Program-made: the position numbers and the translations under genes
DNA from: Marinoscillum sp.
Lineage (GTDB): Bacteria; Bacteroidota; Bacteroidia; Cytophagales; Cyclobacteriaceae
Length of the DNA stretch: 58,040 nt
Direction of reading: 5' to 3'
Assembly (NCBI GenBank): GCA_024305105.1
Contig: JAMWZA010000015.1
Span: forward strand, 1 to 58,040
Shown here: positions 9,416 through 17,625 of the stretch, one piece after another
Numbering within the stretch: the stretch's first letter is position 1
Layout: every line of letters starts with the position of its first letter
The notes under the pieces: model-generated
Database searches by the model: none
What the model saw: only the letters and a program-made list of their open reading frames with translations
Told to the model about the DNA's origin: nothing

Positions 9416-10900
9416 ATGATCGGAAAACTCCGAGTTGTAAACTCACTAACCAGAGAAAAAGAGGTATTTGAACCATTAAACCCACCCCATGTAGGAATGT
9501 ATGTATGTGGACCTACTGTTTACAGTGATGTTCATCTGGGCAATGTTCGAACCTTCATGTCTTTTGATGTGATCTACAGGTATTTGCAGTTCTTAGGGTA
9601 TAAAGTTCGCTATGTGCGCAACATTACGGATGTGGGCCACTTATCGGATACTGGTGAGGATAAAATCTCAAAAAAAGCCAAACTCGAAAGTTTGGAACCG
9701 ATGGAGATCGTACAGAAATACACCAATGACTTCCACCAGGTGATGCATACATTTAATTTACTCCCTCCAGATATTGAGCCAACAGCTACCGGTCATTTGA
9801 TGGAGCAAATGGAAATGATTCAGGAGTTAGTTGACAATGGCTATGCCTACGAATCCAATGGCTCAGTTTACTTCGACATCAATCAATTCAGTGATAAGTT
9901 CGAATACGGCAAACTAAGTGGTCGAAAAACAGAAGATATGCTCAATCAGACGCGTGAGCTCGATGGAGGGTCTGACAAAAGAAATCCATTGGACTTTGCT
10001 CTTTGGAAAAAAGCGGCGCCAGAACACATCATGAGATGGAACACCAAATGGAGTGACGGCTTTCCGGGCTGGCACCTGGAATGTTCTGTAATGAGCACGA
10101 AGTACCTGGGTGAAGAGTTTGACATCCATGGCGGTGGAATGGATTTGAAATTCCCGCATCATGAATGTGAAATAGCTCAGAATGCCGGGTCTAAAGGAAA
10201 AGACGGTGCTAAATATTGGATGCATACCAACATGCTCACCGTAAATGGCACCAAAATGAGTAAATCCCTCGGAAACTCATTCCTGCCGCATCAACTCATT
10301 TCGGGAGATCACGAGTTGCTTGAAAGAGGGTTTAGCCCAATGACGATTCGCTTTTTCATGTTGCAGTCTCACTATGCTAGTACGCTAGACTTCTCTAATG
10401 AAGCGTTGAATGCTGCTCAAAAAGGATACATGAAACTTGCCAATGGCCTCAGGTTAATCAAATCGTACGAATACCCAGCAGGTGGTCAGGAAGACATCAA
10501 TCAAAAGCAAGCTGATCAAATCAACAAGATCTGTGACAACTGTCATCACGCCATGAATGATGATTTTAACACTGCACTGGCCATTGGTCATCTGTTTAAC
10601 CTGGTCAAAAAAGTGAACTCTATTCAGGCCGGGCAACTCAAGTTGGAAGAAATCGGCCAGGAAACTTTCGACCGAATGAAAACAACTTTTATCTCCTTTG
10701 CAGAAGACATTCTTGGCTTGAGACTGGAGTCTGAAATATCTTCACAAAACCTACTGGACGTCATTCTTGAAGAATATAAATCAGCGAAGGAAGCGAAGAA
10801 CTACGATAAAGTGGATGAACTAAGAGCTAAGCTAAAGTCAGAAGGAGTTATCGTCAAAGACATGAAAACCGGCATTGATTGGGCCTTTGAGGAATCCTAA
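9416..10900 (+). CDS. cysS: Cysteinyl-tRNA synthetase
   Basis: 494 residues, class I synthetase charging tRNA-Cys. The N-terminal signature MYVCGPTVYSDVHLGNVRT contains the HIGH-type motif (HLGN) and a zinc-ligand Cys. Further zinc-site residues are seen in GWHLECSVMS and FPHHECEIAQ. The KMSKS loop is intact (TKMSKSLGNS). A C-terminal helical domain carries DDFNTALAIGHLF. The gene is divergent from rimP with a 158-bp spacer and convergent with the TonB receptor downstream. Confidence 0.98.
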   Translation: MIGKLRVVNSLTREKEVFEPLNPPHVGMYVCGPTVYSDVHLGNVRTFMSFDVIYRYLQFLGYKVRYVRNITDVGHLSDTGEDKISKKAKLESLEPMEIVQKYTNDFHQVMHTFNLLPPDIEPTATGHLMEQMEMIQELVDNGYAYESNGSVYFDINQFSDKFEYGKLSGRKTEDMLNQTRELDGGSDKRNPLDFALWKKAAPEHIMRWNTKWSDGFPGWHLECSVMSTKYLGEEFDIHGGGMDLKFPHHECEIAQNAGSKGKDGAKYWMHTNMLTVNGTKMSKSLGNSFLPHQLISGDHELLERGFSPMTIRFFMLQSHYASTLDFSNEALNAAQKGYMKLANGLRLIKSYEYPAGGQEDINQKQADQINKICDNCHHAMNDDFNTALAIGHLFNLVKKVNSIQAGQLKLEEIGQETFDRMKTTFISFAEDILGLRLESEISSQNLLDVILEEYKSAKEAKNYDKVDELRAKLKSEGVIVKDMKTGIDWAFEES

Positions 10901-10950
10901 CTTGTCAAGTTGATTAGTACAGATACTGAATCAGTGTTTAACTCGACAAG
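10901..10950. terminator. Inverted repeat between convergent cysS and TonB receptor genes
   Basis: CTTGTCAAGTT (10901-10911) and AACTCGACAAG (10940-10950) pair with one mismatch. The repeat begins directly after the cysS stop and lies 23 bp from the end of the convergent receptor gene. No strong T-run follows on either strand, so a shared terminator is likely by position only. Confidence 0.4.
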
Positions 10951-10973
10951 ATAGGACTTGATATGCACCTAAA

Positions 10974-13241
10974 TCAATTGAGCTGCCATTTCACGCCCAG
11001 GTAAAACTCTCTGCCGTGAATCGGTGAGTAGGCATAAGATGTGTCGAAGTATGGACTAAAACCAGTCGCATTGTTCGGGTCATTAATCCCTACAAGCGGA
11101 GACTCCGACTGAATGTAATTAAACATGTTTTGTACGCCTCCATAGACACTAAATTTTTCTGAGAATTGCTTGTTCACCTGAATATTTTGAAAGGCAAATG
11201 GCTCTGACTCCAAAGGTCTTGGATCATTGTCTGGCACACCTTCTCCATTCAGATCATACACCTCTGGCAAGGCCATCGGTCCAGTAACTCTAAGGGTGTA
11301 TCCTACAGTGACTTTCGCTTTCTTCCAATTGTAATTGGCTGTAAACACTCCACTCCACTGTGGAGCAAACTCCACATCTCTGGAAGTCCCATCTCTGGTC
11401 TCAGTAACCTCTTGCAGATTCCATCCCAGCGAGTAGGACAATGGAAAAGCGAATTCCTGATTCCAATTAATACCTATACCCCTGGACACTGCATAGCCAG
11501 GTGAATTTGCATAAATGATAGAGCCCGGCGTATCATAGTTCGGGATTATTTTATTGTAAAAATAAGAGTAGAAGCCATCTAAATCTACCATCCCCTGTGT
11601 ATTGCCAATGGTAAAAACATGATTAAGATTTAACGATCCGTTAACAGACTGCTCCGGCTTTAACTGCTCTACGATCTGTACGTCACGTTGTCCAGTCACA
11701 AAGGCATGGTCTTCAGTAAATAAATTGACTACTCGAAAACCTGTTCCAAAATTGCTCCGGAGAGTGGTCCACTGACCCAGCTTGGTTTTGGTTGATAACC
11801 GAGGAGATGGAATAAATCCGTGGGACGAATAATGATCCAAACGAACTCCAGCCAAAAGGCTAAACCACTTATTTAACTGGATCTCATCTTGAGCAAATAC
11901 TCCAGGTATCCATTGATTATCAGGGCTATTGCGAGTAAACCCACCAGATTGCCTTTCAGTGGCAACTGTATTGTCATCATAGAACTGGAATCGATTAGTC
12001 AACCCACTTACAATTTCGTGTTTGTTGATGCTTTTAGTCCAGACTAAATTGGTGTAAGCGATGGACTGCTCTGCTTCATAATGATCCGCTCCATAGTAAC
12101 TGTCCTGGATGTGGTGACTTGCTGAATAATCCAGTTTGATGTTTTCAGAAGTAGGCAATTCATAAGTCCCAAAAATTTCTCCTCTGTAAGTGTAAATACT
12201 TTCTCCGTAGATAGAATCGCTTCCACGCATCTCGCGGTATGCCCTATCTTCAAGGTACGCTTCCACTCCATTTCTTCTATCTTCATAATACAGCTTACCC
12301 GCTATCGTGAATTTCTTGTCCTTAGGACGATTCAAACTCCATTTAGAAAACAGTGAGTACCGGTCCAGGTTGGCCAGATCGCTGAAACCATCACTGTTTT
12401 CATCATCAAAATCCCCAATGACTGCATAATTCAGTCCAGTAAACCCCTTCCATTTGCGCGTAGTGGTGGACACTCCTATGTTTCCAAACGTTTCTAAATG
12501 CGTAGTACCCATCACATCGATGGACAACGTTGGCTGATCGGCTGGGTCTTTCGTAATCACATTGATTACTCCTGCCATTGCCTCAGAACCATAAAGTGTC
12601 GAATTTGGCCCCTTAATTACTTCAAATCGATCGATAATCATGTTTGGGATGCCATTTAAGCCATATACTGAAGCCAGATTACCAAACATTGGACTCCCGT
12701 CAATCAACACAGCCGTATACGGTCCTGGCAATCCATTGATACTAATGCTGTTCGTAAAACAAACCCCACAAGCGACTACTTCCTGCACACCATTGATCAG
12801 CTTAATTCCTTCCATGATGCTGGATGCAGCAGCAGGGATGAAGTTATTGAGATGCTTGGAAGTAATTACCTCCACTTTGACAGGAGAAGCAGTAATCATC
12901 GTGGGTGTCATAGTACCAGTGACCACAACAGCATCAAGTCCCAATTCACTTTGGTCTAACTCAATAGCATAGGTATTACCAGACTGCACTTCTAACTGAT
13001 GTTGCTTAAAGCCAACTGAGCGAATGACAATCTTTAAGGATTGAACGGGCAGTTCATTTAGCTCAAACTTACCCTGCACATCAGTCACGGTACCGAGATC
13101 ATGACCAATAGCCTGCACTGTGGCACCTGGCACAGCCTCTCCTTCATGAGTTACAGTCCCTTTTACCTGACCCTTCACTACACCATTGGCGATTGTTAGC
13201 CCCACAAGAATTACTAAACACCTCAAATTCAAAGGATTCAT
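10974..13241 (-). CDS. TonB-dependent outer membrane receptor with a CGVC motif in the plug
   Basis: 755 residues. A signal peptide is followed by a CarboxypepD_reg domain (about 26-100, GTVTDVQGKFEL). The plug domain (about 110-235) has LIDGSPMFG and EVIKGPNSTLYGSEAMAGVINVITK. The rest is a 22-strand-type barrel, closing in a C-terminal aromatic-rich strand. The plug carries C158-G-V-C161. From memory, Bacteroidota receptors with this CGVC plug signature form their own subgroup and may handle metals; I cannot verify the substrate. It has its own promoter at 13289-13319. The small structured unit at 13340-13500, also rich in Cys/Met/His codons, lies just upstream and may be related. Confidence 0.93.
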   Translation of the reverse strand: MNPLNLRCLVILVGLTIANGVVKGQVKGTVTHEGEAVPGATVQAIGHDLGTVTDVQGKFELNELPVQSLKIVIRSVGFKQHQLEVQSGNTYAIELDQSELGLDAVVVTGTMTPTMITASPVKVEVITSKHLNNFIPAAASSIMEGIKLINGVQEVVACGVCFTNSISINGLPGPYTAVLIDGSPMFGNLASVYGLNGIPNMIIDRFEVIKGPNSTLYGSEAMAGVINVITKDPADQPTLSIDVMGTTHLETFGNIGVSTTTRKWKGFTGLNYAVIGDFDDENSDGFSDLANLDRYSLFSKWSLNRPKDKKFTIAGKLYYEDRRNGVEAYLEDRAYREMRGSDSIYGESIYTYRGEIFGTYELPTSENIKLDYSASHHIQDSYYGADHYEAEQSIAYTNLVWTKSINKHEIVSGLTNRFQFYDDNTVATERQSGGFTRNSPDNQWIPGVFAQDEIQLNKWFSLLAGVRLDHYSSHGFIPSPRLSTKTKLGQWTTLRSNFGTGFRVVNLFTEDHAFVTGQRDVQIVEQLKPEQSVNGSLNLNHVFTIGNTQGMVDLDGFYSYFYNKIIPNYDTPGSIIYANSPGYAVSRGIGINWNQEFAFPLSYSLGWNLQEVTETRDGTSRDVEFAPQWSGVFTANYNWKKAKVTVGYTLRVTGPMALPEVYDLNGEGVPDNDPRPLESEPFAFQNIQVNKQFSEKFSVYGGVQNMFNYIQSESPLVGINDPNNATGFSPYFDTSYAYSPIHGREFYLGVKWQLN

Positions 13242-13288
13242 AGTTCATGAAATTATTAACCAAAACTAATTTTAATATTTTATTATAC

Positions 13289-13319
13289 CAAACTTACTTT
13301 ATTTTTAGGCTTGTCTAAA
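13289..13319 (-). promoter_or_regulatory. Promoter of the CGVC TonB receptor gene
   Basis: On the minus strand TTTA (13316-13319), 19 bp, then TAAGTTTG (13289-13296). The -7 box is perfect and the -33 box has three of four bases. Transcription would start near 13283, about 40 nt before the receptor ATG and downstream of the terminator at 13335-13363. The receptor therefore need not depend on read-through. Confidence 0.6.
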
Positions 13320-13334
13320 TTAGAATAAATCAAT

Positions 13335-13363
13335 AAAAAACCGCCCCTAGCTCGAGAGGCGGT
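13335..13363 (-). terminator. Rho-independent terminator of the small unit upstream of the receptor
   Basis: On the minus strand a stem ACCGCC/GGCGGT (13340-13363) with a 12-nt loop is followed by TTTTTTATT. The hpf gene upstream already has its own terminator at 13535-13574, so this one serves a separate short transcript or a leader. Confidence 0.75.
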
Positions 13364-13500
13364 CATAGGTTGATGGTTGCTCATTCCCATCATTTCACCA
13401 CAGGTAAACCCTAACCTATTTGGATTACCACAGCAAAAAAGCATGATGTCGAGCGAGTCAACCGAAGATTTTAGATAACTGAAGCAAATCGTCCGATGAT
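13364..13500 (-). ncRNA. Candidate small structured RNA (or short Cys/Met/His-rich peptide gene) between two terminators
   Basis: This stretch lies between the hpf terminator and the terminator at 13335-13363. On the minus strand it folds as a three-way junction. P1 is ATAGGTT/AACCTAT (13413-13419 with 13365-13371), P2 is TTTACC/GGTGAA (13403-13408 with 13394-13399) and P3 is GATGG/CCATC (13387-13391 with 13372-13376). P1 ends one nucleotide before the terminator stem. The same stretch also reads as an ORF from an ATG at 13444 that begins MLFCCGNPNRLGFTC and continues through GEMMGMSNHQPM, with three Cys, five Met after the start and one His. I recognise neither as a known family. A weak promoter (TTTG at 13534-13537, TATATTCT near 13505-13512) could start it near 13500. 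Confidence 0.35.
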
Positions 13501-13534
13501 TAGCAGAATATAGCGAGGAACCAATTAGAAGCAC

Positions 13535-13574
13535 AAAAAAACCCTGACGCTCGCCAGTTGGCGGACATCAGGGT
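13535..13574 (-). terminator. Rho-independent terminator after hpf
   Basis: On the minus strand a long stem, ACCCTGA/TCAGGGT with an inner CGCCA/TGGCG helix (13541-13574), is followed by TTTTTTTG. It lies 24 bp past the hpf stop and ends the rpsU-xerC-hpf unit. Confidence 0.88.
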
Positions 13575-13597
13575 TTTAAATGTGGTCGAAAAATGTA

Positions 13598-13900
13598 TCA
13601 GCTATGTGCGTACAGCTTCTCTTTGTGTTTTTTCAGTTGTCTTCTCAAAGCTTCCACCGCTTCATCAGCAGCTGCCTCGAAAGATTTAGATTTTTCCTTC
13701 GCAAATAATTGACCTCCCGGAATATTTAGTTTGATCTCCAGCAGTTTGTTTTCCCTATCATCATCCTTTTCTAGTCTCATGAAAACTTCTCCATCAATAA
13801 TTCTATCAAAAAAAGTATCTAGTTTGTCAGCTTTTCTTTGAATAAAATCAACCAATTTTTGGTCTGCGTCGAAGTGAATAGAATGCATTTGTAATTTCAT
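13598..13900 (-). CDS. hpf: Ribosome hibernation promoting factor (short HPF/RaiA family)
   Basis: 100 residues, the length of the short form. HPF binds the 30S decoding region in slow growth and holds ribosomes inactive. The sequence shows the family order: an N-terminal strand (MQMHSIHFDADQKL-like start), KADKLDTFFDRI, and a basic C-terminal helix (AVEALRRQLKKHKEKL). Last gene of rpsU-xerC-hpf, 28 bp after xerC. In many Bacteroidota this cluster is followed by tRNAs and tuf; here a terminator and a receptor gene follow instead. Confidence 0.93.
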   Translation of the reverse strand: MKLQMHSIHFDADQKLVDFIQRKADKLDTFFDRIIDGEVFMRLEKDDDRENKLLEIKLNIPGGQLFAKEKSKSFEAAADEAVEALRRQLKKHKEKLYAHS

Positions 13901-13928
13901 GATTCTTTTAATTTAAAGGTTTAACCAT

Positions 13929-14804
13929 TTATGCTTTTGGATGTGCCTGATCGAAAACCGACTTCAGCTTCTCCATAGAATTGTGCGTATAAACTTGTGT
14001 GGCTGCCAGGCTCGTGTGTCCTAGCAGGTCCTTCACGGCATTTAATTCCGCACCTTTATTCAATAAGTGAGTTGCAAATGTGTGCCTCAGTACGTGAGGA
14101 CTTTTCTTGCTGATAGTGGTTACTTGTTCTAAGTACTTTTTGACTGTTCTGTACACCATCATCGGATACAACTTATCACCATTGTCAGTTACTAATAGAA
14201 ACTCCGTTTTGCCGAAATCTATGTTTCGTTTTTCTCGATAGTTTCTAAGTAGTTTAACGATAAAATCAGACGTTGGTATAAGCCTTTCCTTATTTCTTTT
14301 CCCTAAAACTTTGATGGAACTTTGGTACTCATTGATATCCAGATCCTTAAGATTAATTAATTCTGACAGCCGTATGCCAGTAGCGTAAAGAAGTTCTAGT
14401 ATAAGGCGATCTCTGAGACCTGTAAAGTCCTCTGAAAATTCTATTCGATCCAATAAGTTGACCATTTCGTTCTCTCGAACAAAGGACGGCAATCGCTTTT
14501 CAGCCTTTAGTGGCTTGAGTCGACCGGTAGGGTTGGTAGTGATATATTCTCTTCCGAGTAGAAATTTATAATAAGACTTGAGTGTGGCGATTTTACGATT
14601 GATGGATCCCGGGGCGATGCCCGCCTCCATTAGCGCTACTATCCAACTTCTTAAATGGGGATGCTTCACCTCATGGGTGTTTTCCATTTCAAAAGTCTCA
14701 GCCAGAAAAAGTGTGAATTGTTCTAAATCCTTCTTGTACGCTGTAAGCGTATGCTCACTATAGCGTTTTTCGTATTGAAGGTATTTTAGGAAGGAGTCAA
14801 TCAT
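13929..14804 (-). CDS. xerC: Tyrosine recombinase XerC/XerD family
   Basis: 291 residues. It has an N-terminal SAM-like DNA-binding domain (about 1-90, YLQYEKRYSEHTLTAYKKDL) and a C-terminal catalytic domain with the full set of residues. These are Arg in YATGIRLSEL, Lys in KVLGKRNKERL, HxxR in HVLRHTFATHLL, His in LLGHTSLAATQ and the Tyr nucleophile in VYTH. Together with XerD it would resolve chromosome dimers at dif. Its place between rpsU and hpf is typical of Bacteroidota and argues for the housekeeping enzyme rather than a mobile-element integrase. Confidence 0.93.
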   Translation of the reverse strand: MIDSFLKYLQYEKRYSEHTLTAYKKDLEQFTLFLAETFEMENTHEVKHPHLRSWIVALMEAGIAPGSINRKIATLKSYYKFLLGREYITTNPTGRLKPLKAEKRLPSFVRENEMVNLLDRIEFSEDFTGLRDRLILELLYATGIRLSELINLKDLDINEYQSSIKVLGKRNKERLIPTSDFIVKLLRNYREKRNIDFGKTEFLLVTDNGDKLYPMMVYRTVKKYLEQVTTISKKSPHVLRHTFATHLLNKGAELNAVKDLLGHTSLAATQVYTHNSMEKLKSVFDQAHPKA

Positions 14805-14875
14805 AAGTCAGCATCTACCCAAGAGAGGGTAAATACTAACTTACAAATTTCATATGATAATTCCCGAAGTTGGGA

Positions 14876-15070
14876 TTACTTATTTTCCTGCTCTTGCATG
14901 TACTGACGGTACTCAGCTTTGATGACCTCAGTTCTTCTTTTCACAGATGGTTTTGTGAAGAAGGTTCTAGATCTCAATTCTCTAAGAACTCCGGTTTTCT
15001 CGAATTTCTTCTTGAATCTCTTAAGTGCCTTATCGATTGACTCGTTTTCTTTTACGTTTACTACAATCAT
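14876..15070 (-). CDS. rpsU: Small ribosomal subunit protein bS21
   Basis: 64 residues, very basic, with the bS21 pattern VNVKENESIDKALKRFKKKF and RSRTFFTKPSVKRRTEV. First gene of the rpsU-xerC-hpf unit, 71 bp before xerC. It has a strong promoter at 15093-15123, and the leader is only about 17 nt. Confidence 0.97.
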   Translation of the reverse strand: MIVVNVKENESIDKALKRFKKKFEKTGVLRELRSRTFFTKPSVKRRTEVIKAEYRQYMQEQENK

Positions 15071-15092
15071 CTTTATTTTGTATTTGAGCCTG

Positions 15093-15123
15093 CAAAATTA
15101 AAGGAAAATTTGTTCCCCCCAAA
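15093..15123 (-). promoter_or_regulatory. Promoter of rpsU-xerC-hpf
   Basis: On the minus strand TTTG (15120-15123), exactly 19 bp, then TAATTTTG (15093-15100). This is a perfect match to the Bacteroidota consensus, 22 bp upstream of the rpsU ATG. Confidence 0.75.
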
Positions 15124-15217
15124 TATTTACCCAGGATATTCAACAGAACATTGAATAAAATCAACCCAAATACGCTGTTGAATATTGATGAACGAATTCT
15201 ACAACACAGAATTAGTT

Positions 15218-15345
15218 GTCAGGTGATGACAAAGCGAAGCTTGTCACACCCTGACTTCACGTCATGGGGTAACAGATGCGGTGGACCGTCCTGATAAATC
15301 AATGCTCCGGTCCGCCTTCTAGGCAAATTATACATGCATAATTTG
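15218..15345. repeat. Three hairpins in a row downstream of the acyl-CoA dehydrogenase gene
   Basis: Hairpin 1 is CAAATTAT/ATAATTTG (15324-15345), which ends three bases from the dehydrogenase stop codon. Hairpin 2 is GGTGGACCG/CGGTCCGCC (15280-15316; one G-T pair). Hairpin 3 (15218-15255) is a long near-perfect stem of about 17 bp built from GTCAGGTG and GACAAAGC with a GAA loop. None is followed by a T-run, so they look like extragenic palindromes or 3'-end stabilisers rather than simple terminators. Confidence 0.6.
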
Positions 15346-15348
15346 GGT

Positions 15349-16515
15349 TTACTTCAGTACTTCTCTGGAAATTACTAATTTCTGGATCTCAGAAGTGCCT
15401 TCACCGATGGTGCACAACTTAGCATCCCGGTAATACTTCTCTGCTGGATAATCTTTAGTATACCCATATCCACCAAAAATCTGCACTGCTTCGTTTCCAA
15501 GCTCTACAGCGATTTCTGACGAATAAAGCTTGGCCATTGCAGATTCTTTCGTCATGGGCTTCCCTTGCATTTTAAGATCAGCAGACTGATAGGTTAATAA
15601 CTTCGCGGCTTCCAATTTTGTGGCCATTTCGGCCAATTTGAATGAAATTCCCTGAAATGAGCTAATCGGTTTACCAAACTGCTCACGCTCTTTGGAGTAC
15701 TGAACCGATACATCAAAGGCTCCCTGTGCTATGCCGCAACTCAGTGCTGCAATCGAAATACGGCCACCGTCCAGCACCTTGAGGGACTGCACAAAACCAT
15801 CTCCTACTTCACCGATGAGGTTTTCCTCAGGTATTCGGCAATTGTCAAAAATCATTTCTGCTGTCTCTGAGCAGCGCATGCCCAGTTTGTTTTCTTTTCG
15901 GCCACCCGAAAAGCCTGGTGTTCCTCGTTCTACGATAAAAGCAGAAGCATTTCGCGACTTTCCTGGCTCTCCAGTTCTGGCGATCACCACGGCTACATCT
16001 CCGGAGATGCCGTGGGTGATGAAGTTCTTCGCTCCATTCAACACCCACTCGTTTCCTTCTTTTACAGCAGTCGTTTTCATATTGCCTGCGTCAGATCCAG
16101 TATTGGGCTCAGTCAGCCCCCAGGCTCCAATCCATTCTGCTGTGGCCAGTTTTGGAAGATACTTGGCTTTTTGGGATTCACTGGCATGCTGAAGGATGTG
16201 TCCTGTACACAAGCTATTATGAGCAGCCATTGATAAACCAATAGAGCCATCAATTCGAGCTAACTCGATTATCGCTGTGACATATTCGTGGTATCCGAAA
16301 CCAGAGCCGCCATACTCCTGTGGCACTAGTACGCCCATTAAGCCTAACTCTCCTAATTTCTTAAAAACATGAATTGGGAATTCCTGGGATTCATCCCATT
16401 CCATCTTATGGGGCTCAATCTCGTGATTTCCAAACTCTCGGATCATATCAGCAATCATGCGCTGATTTTCTGCCCGCTGTGATGTCTGCGGACTTTCAGT
16501 CATTGTTTCAATCAT
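15349..16515 (-). CDS. Acyl-CoA dehydrogenase
   Basis: 388 residues, the usual size of the FAD-dependent short/medium-chain family. The first step of beta-oxidation or of branched-chain acid breakdown is the expected role, with electrons passed to ETF. The middle domain has [17 protein letters not shown] and [10 protein letters not shown] (flavin and substrate region). The C-terminal helical domain has REQFGKPI and ends with [13 protein letters not shown], where the Glu before GTSEIQ is the usual catalytic base. An alternative start lies four codons downstream (MTESPQ). Substrate chain length cannot be decided from the sequence. Confidence 0.93.
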   Translation of the reverse strand: MIETMTESPQTSQRAENQRMIADMIREFGNHEIEPHKMEWDESQEFPIHVFKKLGELGLMGVLVPQEYGGSGFGYHEYVTAIIELARIDGSIGLSMAAHNSLCTGHILQHASESQKAKYLPKLATAEWIGAWGLTEPNTGSDAGNMKTTAVKEGNEWVLNGAKNFITHGISGDVAVVIARTGEPGKSRNASAFIVERGTPGFSGGRKENKLGMRCSETAEMIFDNCRIPEENLIGEVGDGFVQSLKVLDGGRISIAALSCGIAQGAFDVSVQYSKEREQFGKPISSFQGISFKLAEMATKLEAAKLLTYQSADLKMQGKPMTKESAMAKLYSSEIAVELGNEAVQIFGGYGYTKDYPAEKYYRDAKLCTIGEGTSEIQKLVISREVLK

Positions 16516-16676
16516 TTGTATTTGGGGTAATGTTGTTCTACAAAATTAACAATCTAACGGATGTGATTGGCTATCGTTTGACTTATTTCGCTCACTCTCA
16601 AAGTCGTATCTAAATACAACTTTAGCCAACTTCACCGCTATAACGTAACTCAAAGTCTTTATCAGGTGTTTCCTGG

Positions 16677-17435
16677 CTAGTCCTGATCGTTCAGCTTCCA
16701 ATCGTATTCCTTGTAAGAGATGTCGGTATCCGAGGTGATCTTGACATCTGCATATTGATTGATAAAATCCTTTACTGGCATAACATTCTTAAAGTCGCCA
16801 CTAAACCAATCAAATATCTTCGATAGTTTGGCTTCCTTCTTTGTGATGTCGTTTCTAAAATCGTCATTAATGAAGCGCTTCGCCTGATCATCTAATTGAG
16901 CTTCGAGCTTTTCAGCCGTATATGCTTCACGGCGCAATACGGGACATGAATAGGAGGCACAATTAACGGCAAAATGTATTCGTGGTTCTTTCCATTTTTT
17001 TCTTAAAATGCTGTGTTCCACGTTATTTAAGTCATAAGTCTCACCTCCGATTTCAATGAATTTGATGTCCCAGGGCGTATTAACAAAAGGAATCTGAATA
17101 GAACTACCAATGTCTTTGATACTCTCCACCGGATAGTGTTTTAATACTAACTCGATCGTAAATGCATTGTACACGTTGATCCAATATGCAATTTCTTCTT
17201 CTTTGGACCAGCTTGATCCCGGAGCAGTGCTTTGAAGTAAATCAAGGTATTTTTGAAGCTTCGCTCGCTCGGTCTGAAAGCCGGAATAATCCACAAAGCC
17301 CTGATCACCAACGTACTTACTTAGGAGTTCATCAAATAACTCATGTGAAACAGGCAGCCCTTCTATCTTTTCCGATTTCACCGAGTTACAACTCAAAATC
17401 AAAACAAAACCGACAATAGCAGTTAATATTTTCAT
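16677..17435 (-). CDS. DUF547 domain lipoprotein
   Basis: The chosen ATG at 17435 gives 252 residues beginning MKILTAIVGFVLILSCNS, a lipoprotein signal with lipobox LILSC. The longer frame, to 17477, adds 14 residues ahead of this signal and is less likely. The body matches the DUF547 family: WINVYNAFTIELVLKHYP, NNVEHSILRKKW, RIHFAVNCASYSCPVLRREAY and IFDWFSGDF. DUF547 proteins have no agreed biochemical role. The paired Cys in CASYSCP are conserved in the family as far as I recall. Confidence 0.85.
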   Translation of the reverse strand: MKILTAIVGFVLILSCNSVKSEKIEGLPVSHELFDELLSKYVGDQGFVDYSGFQTERAKLQKYLDLLQSTAPGSSWSKEEEIAYWINVYNAFTIELVLKHYPVESIKDIGSSIQIPFVNTPWDIKFIEIGGETYDLNNVEHSILRKKWKEPRIHFAVNCASYSCPVLRREAYTAEKLEAQLDDQAKRFINDDFRNDITKKEAKLSKIFDWFSGDFKNVMPVKDFINQYADVKITSDTDISYKEYDWKLNDQD

Positions 17436-17625
17436 GTATCTATTAGTTAAATTTCTTAGGTTACATTGAAATCGCATTGGAGATTTTTACTCACCTTAAT
17501 CGAGATATGATTAAAAATCTTATGCCTCATTTCAATAAAACAGGTTAATTTTTGGGTTCATTTAGTGAACGGGCACTAACAATGCCGGTTGTTTTGAGGA
17601 ATTAAAATAAGGTAAAAGAGTCAGC

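Noticed and set aside
13364-13500. Known riboswitch classes (cobalamin, TPP, SAM, purine) at the three-way junction
   Set aside because: The conserved core bases of these classes are missing; only the overall junction shape is similar.
13283-13534. 83-codon minus-strand frame read as one protein
   Set aside because: It runs through the terminator at 13335-13363 and into the receptor promoter. Only the inner part from 13444 is worth considering, and it is handled as a candidate small unit.
13929-14804. Integrase of a mobile element
   Set aside because: The rpsU-xerC-hpf order is the usual housekeeping arrangement in Bacteroidota, with no att repeats or cargo.
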